DNA of 64,000 nucleotides, taken from positions 1,984,001 through 2,048,000 of the forward strand of contig NZ_CP166850.1 in assembly GCF_041346945.1 (NCBI RefSeq), given 5' to 3'. This DNA comes from Amycolatopsis sp. cg9 (lineage in GTDB: Bacteria > Actinomycetota > Actinomycetes > Mycobacteriales > Pseudonocardiaceae). The notes beneath the pieces are model-generated. The model searched no databases, was not told the origin of the DNA, and worked only from the letters and a program-made list of their open reading frames with translations. The position numbers and the translations under genes were made by a program. This document shows positions 63,945-64,000 of the stretch, in pieces (position 1 is the stretch's first letter; the number at the start of each line of letters is the position of its first letter).

Positions 63945-63961
63945 CGGAAGTAAATCTTCCG
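63945..63961. promoter_or_regulatory. CGGAAG-TAAAT-CTTCCG palindrome upstream of ask
   Basis: A 6-5-6 perfect palindrome with an A/T-rich centre lies 142 bases upstream of the ask start. On the leftward strand a TAGGCT -10-like box lies between them near 63885. It might be an operator for the operon or for a gene beyond the window edge. Confidence 0.3.
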
Positions 63962-64000
63962 TAACACCAACGAAATGCGCGGAGCCCTTCCTCCCGAGTG

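Overview
The window is GC-rich and densely coded, with frequent GTG starts, many 4-base stop/start overlaps and several probably leaderless genes. It carries actinobacterial markers: WhiB, a CvpA-trypsin MarP protease, a mycoredoxin-like protein, a Crp close to that of mycobacteria, and an aspartokinase with a nested beta-subunit start. Gene content and style fit the Pseudonocardiaceae, most likely Amycolatopsis or a close relative; this is inferred from recalled family features, not from a search. There is no rRNA, CRISPR array, transposase or prophage. One tRNA, tRNA-Pro(CGG), is present.

The left half (0.3-32.2 kb) is an expanded version of the Mycobacterium tuberculosis Rv3667-Rv3683 neighbourhood: acs, Holin-X protein, ephE-like hydrolase, marP / CoA NUDIX / thioredoxin / nth operon, small membrane protein, crp, MBL hydrolase, RidA, DUF4177, two ArsA/Get3-like ATPases, whiB4, ponA2-like PBP and metallophosphoesterase. 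Inserted into it are: an AT-hook protein, DinB, cupin, a VIT/CCC1 metal transporter with an iron-box-like site, a POT peptide transporter and NhaA (2.4-7.6 kb); an FAD monooxygenase with a divergent GntR-TetR fusion regulator (9-11.1 kb); an MFS exporter, a second DnaN-type sliding clamp, a possible nuclease with a ScoMcrA-like head, and a mycoredoxin (16-19.6 kb); a second NUDIX gene and a pair of diverged unknown paralogues (20.4-23.1 kb); and a Ser/Thr kinase (29.2-31.1 kb).

The most unusual block is 35.3-46.5 kb. Two divergent five-gene operons share a relatively AT-rich 273-base intergenic region. The leftward operon has an unknown 252-residue protein followed by four tandem diverged paralogues of a GNAT-fold (Acetyltransf_6/FemAB-like) acyltransferase, all coupled by 4-base overlaps. 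The rightward operon has a polyprenyl-phosphate-type GT2 glycosyltransferase, an ATP-grasp ligase, a Wzx/MATE-like flippase, a NodU/TobZ-type carbamoyltransferase and a polytopic membrane protein. Together they look like a pathway that builds a lipid-linked, amide-decorated and carbamoylated glycoconjugate and flips it across the membrane. I do not recognise it as a described system.

The right part (46.4-61.5 kb) holds stress and accessory genes: a mycothiol-family protein, an old yellow enzyme, glutamate decarboxylase, an ohr-dps pair, FMN reductase, an HSL-type esterase, a secreted Pro-rich protein, an MFS-TetR efflux operon, another MFS, a lipoprotein, RtcB RNA ligase and a divergent M48 protease operon. 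The window ends with the ask-asd operon of the aspartate pathway.

Three dispersed sequence elements deserve attention: CTTTCACGTGAAAG palindromes at gene 3' ends (one outer base away from parS), paired AATGAGTCATT palindromes between convergent genes, and an intragenic GTCC-N5-GGAC motif that appears to override codon preference.
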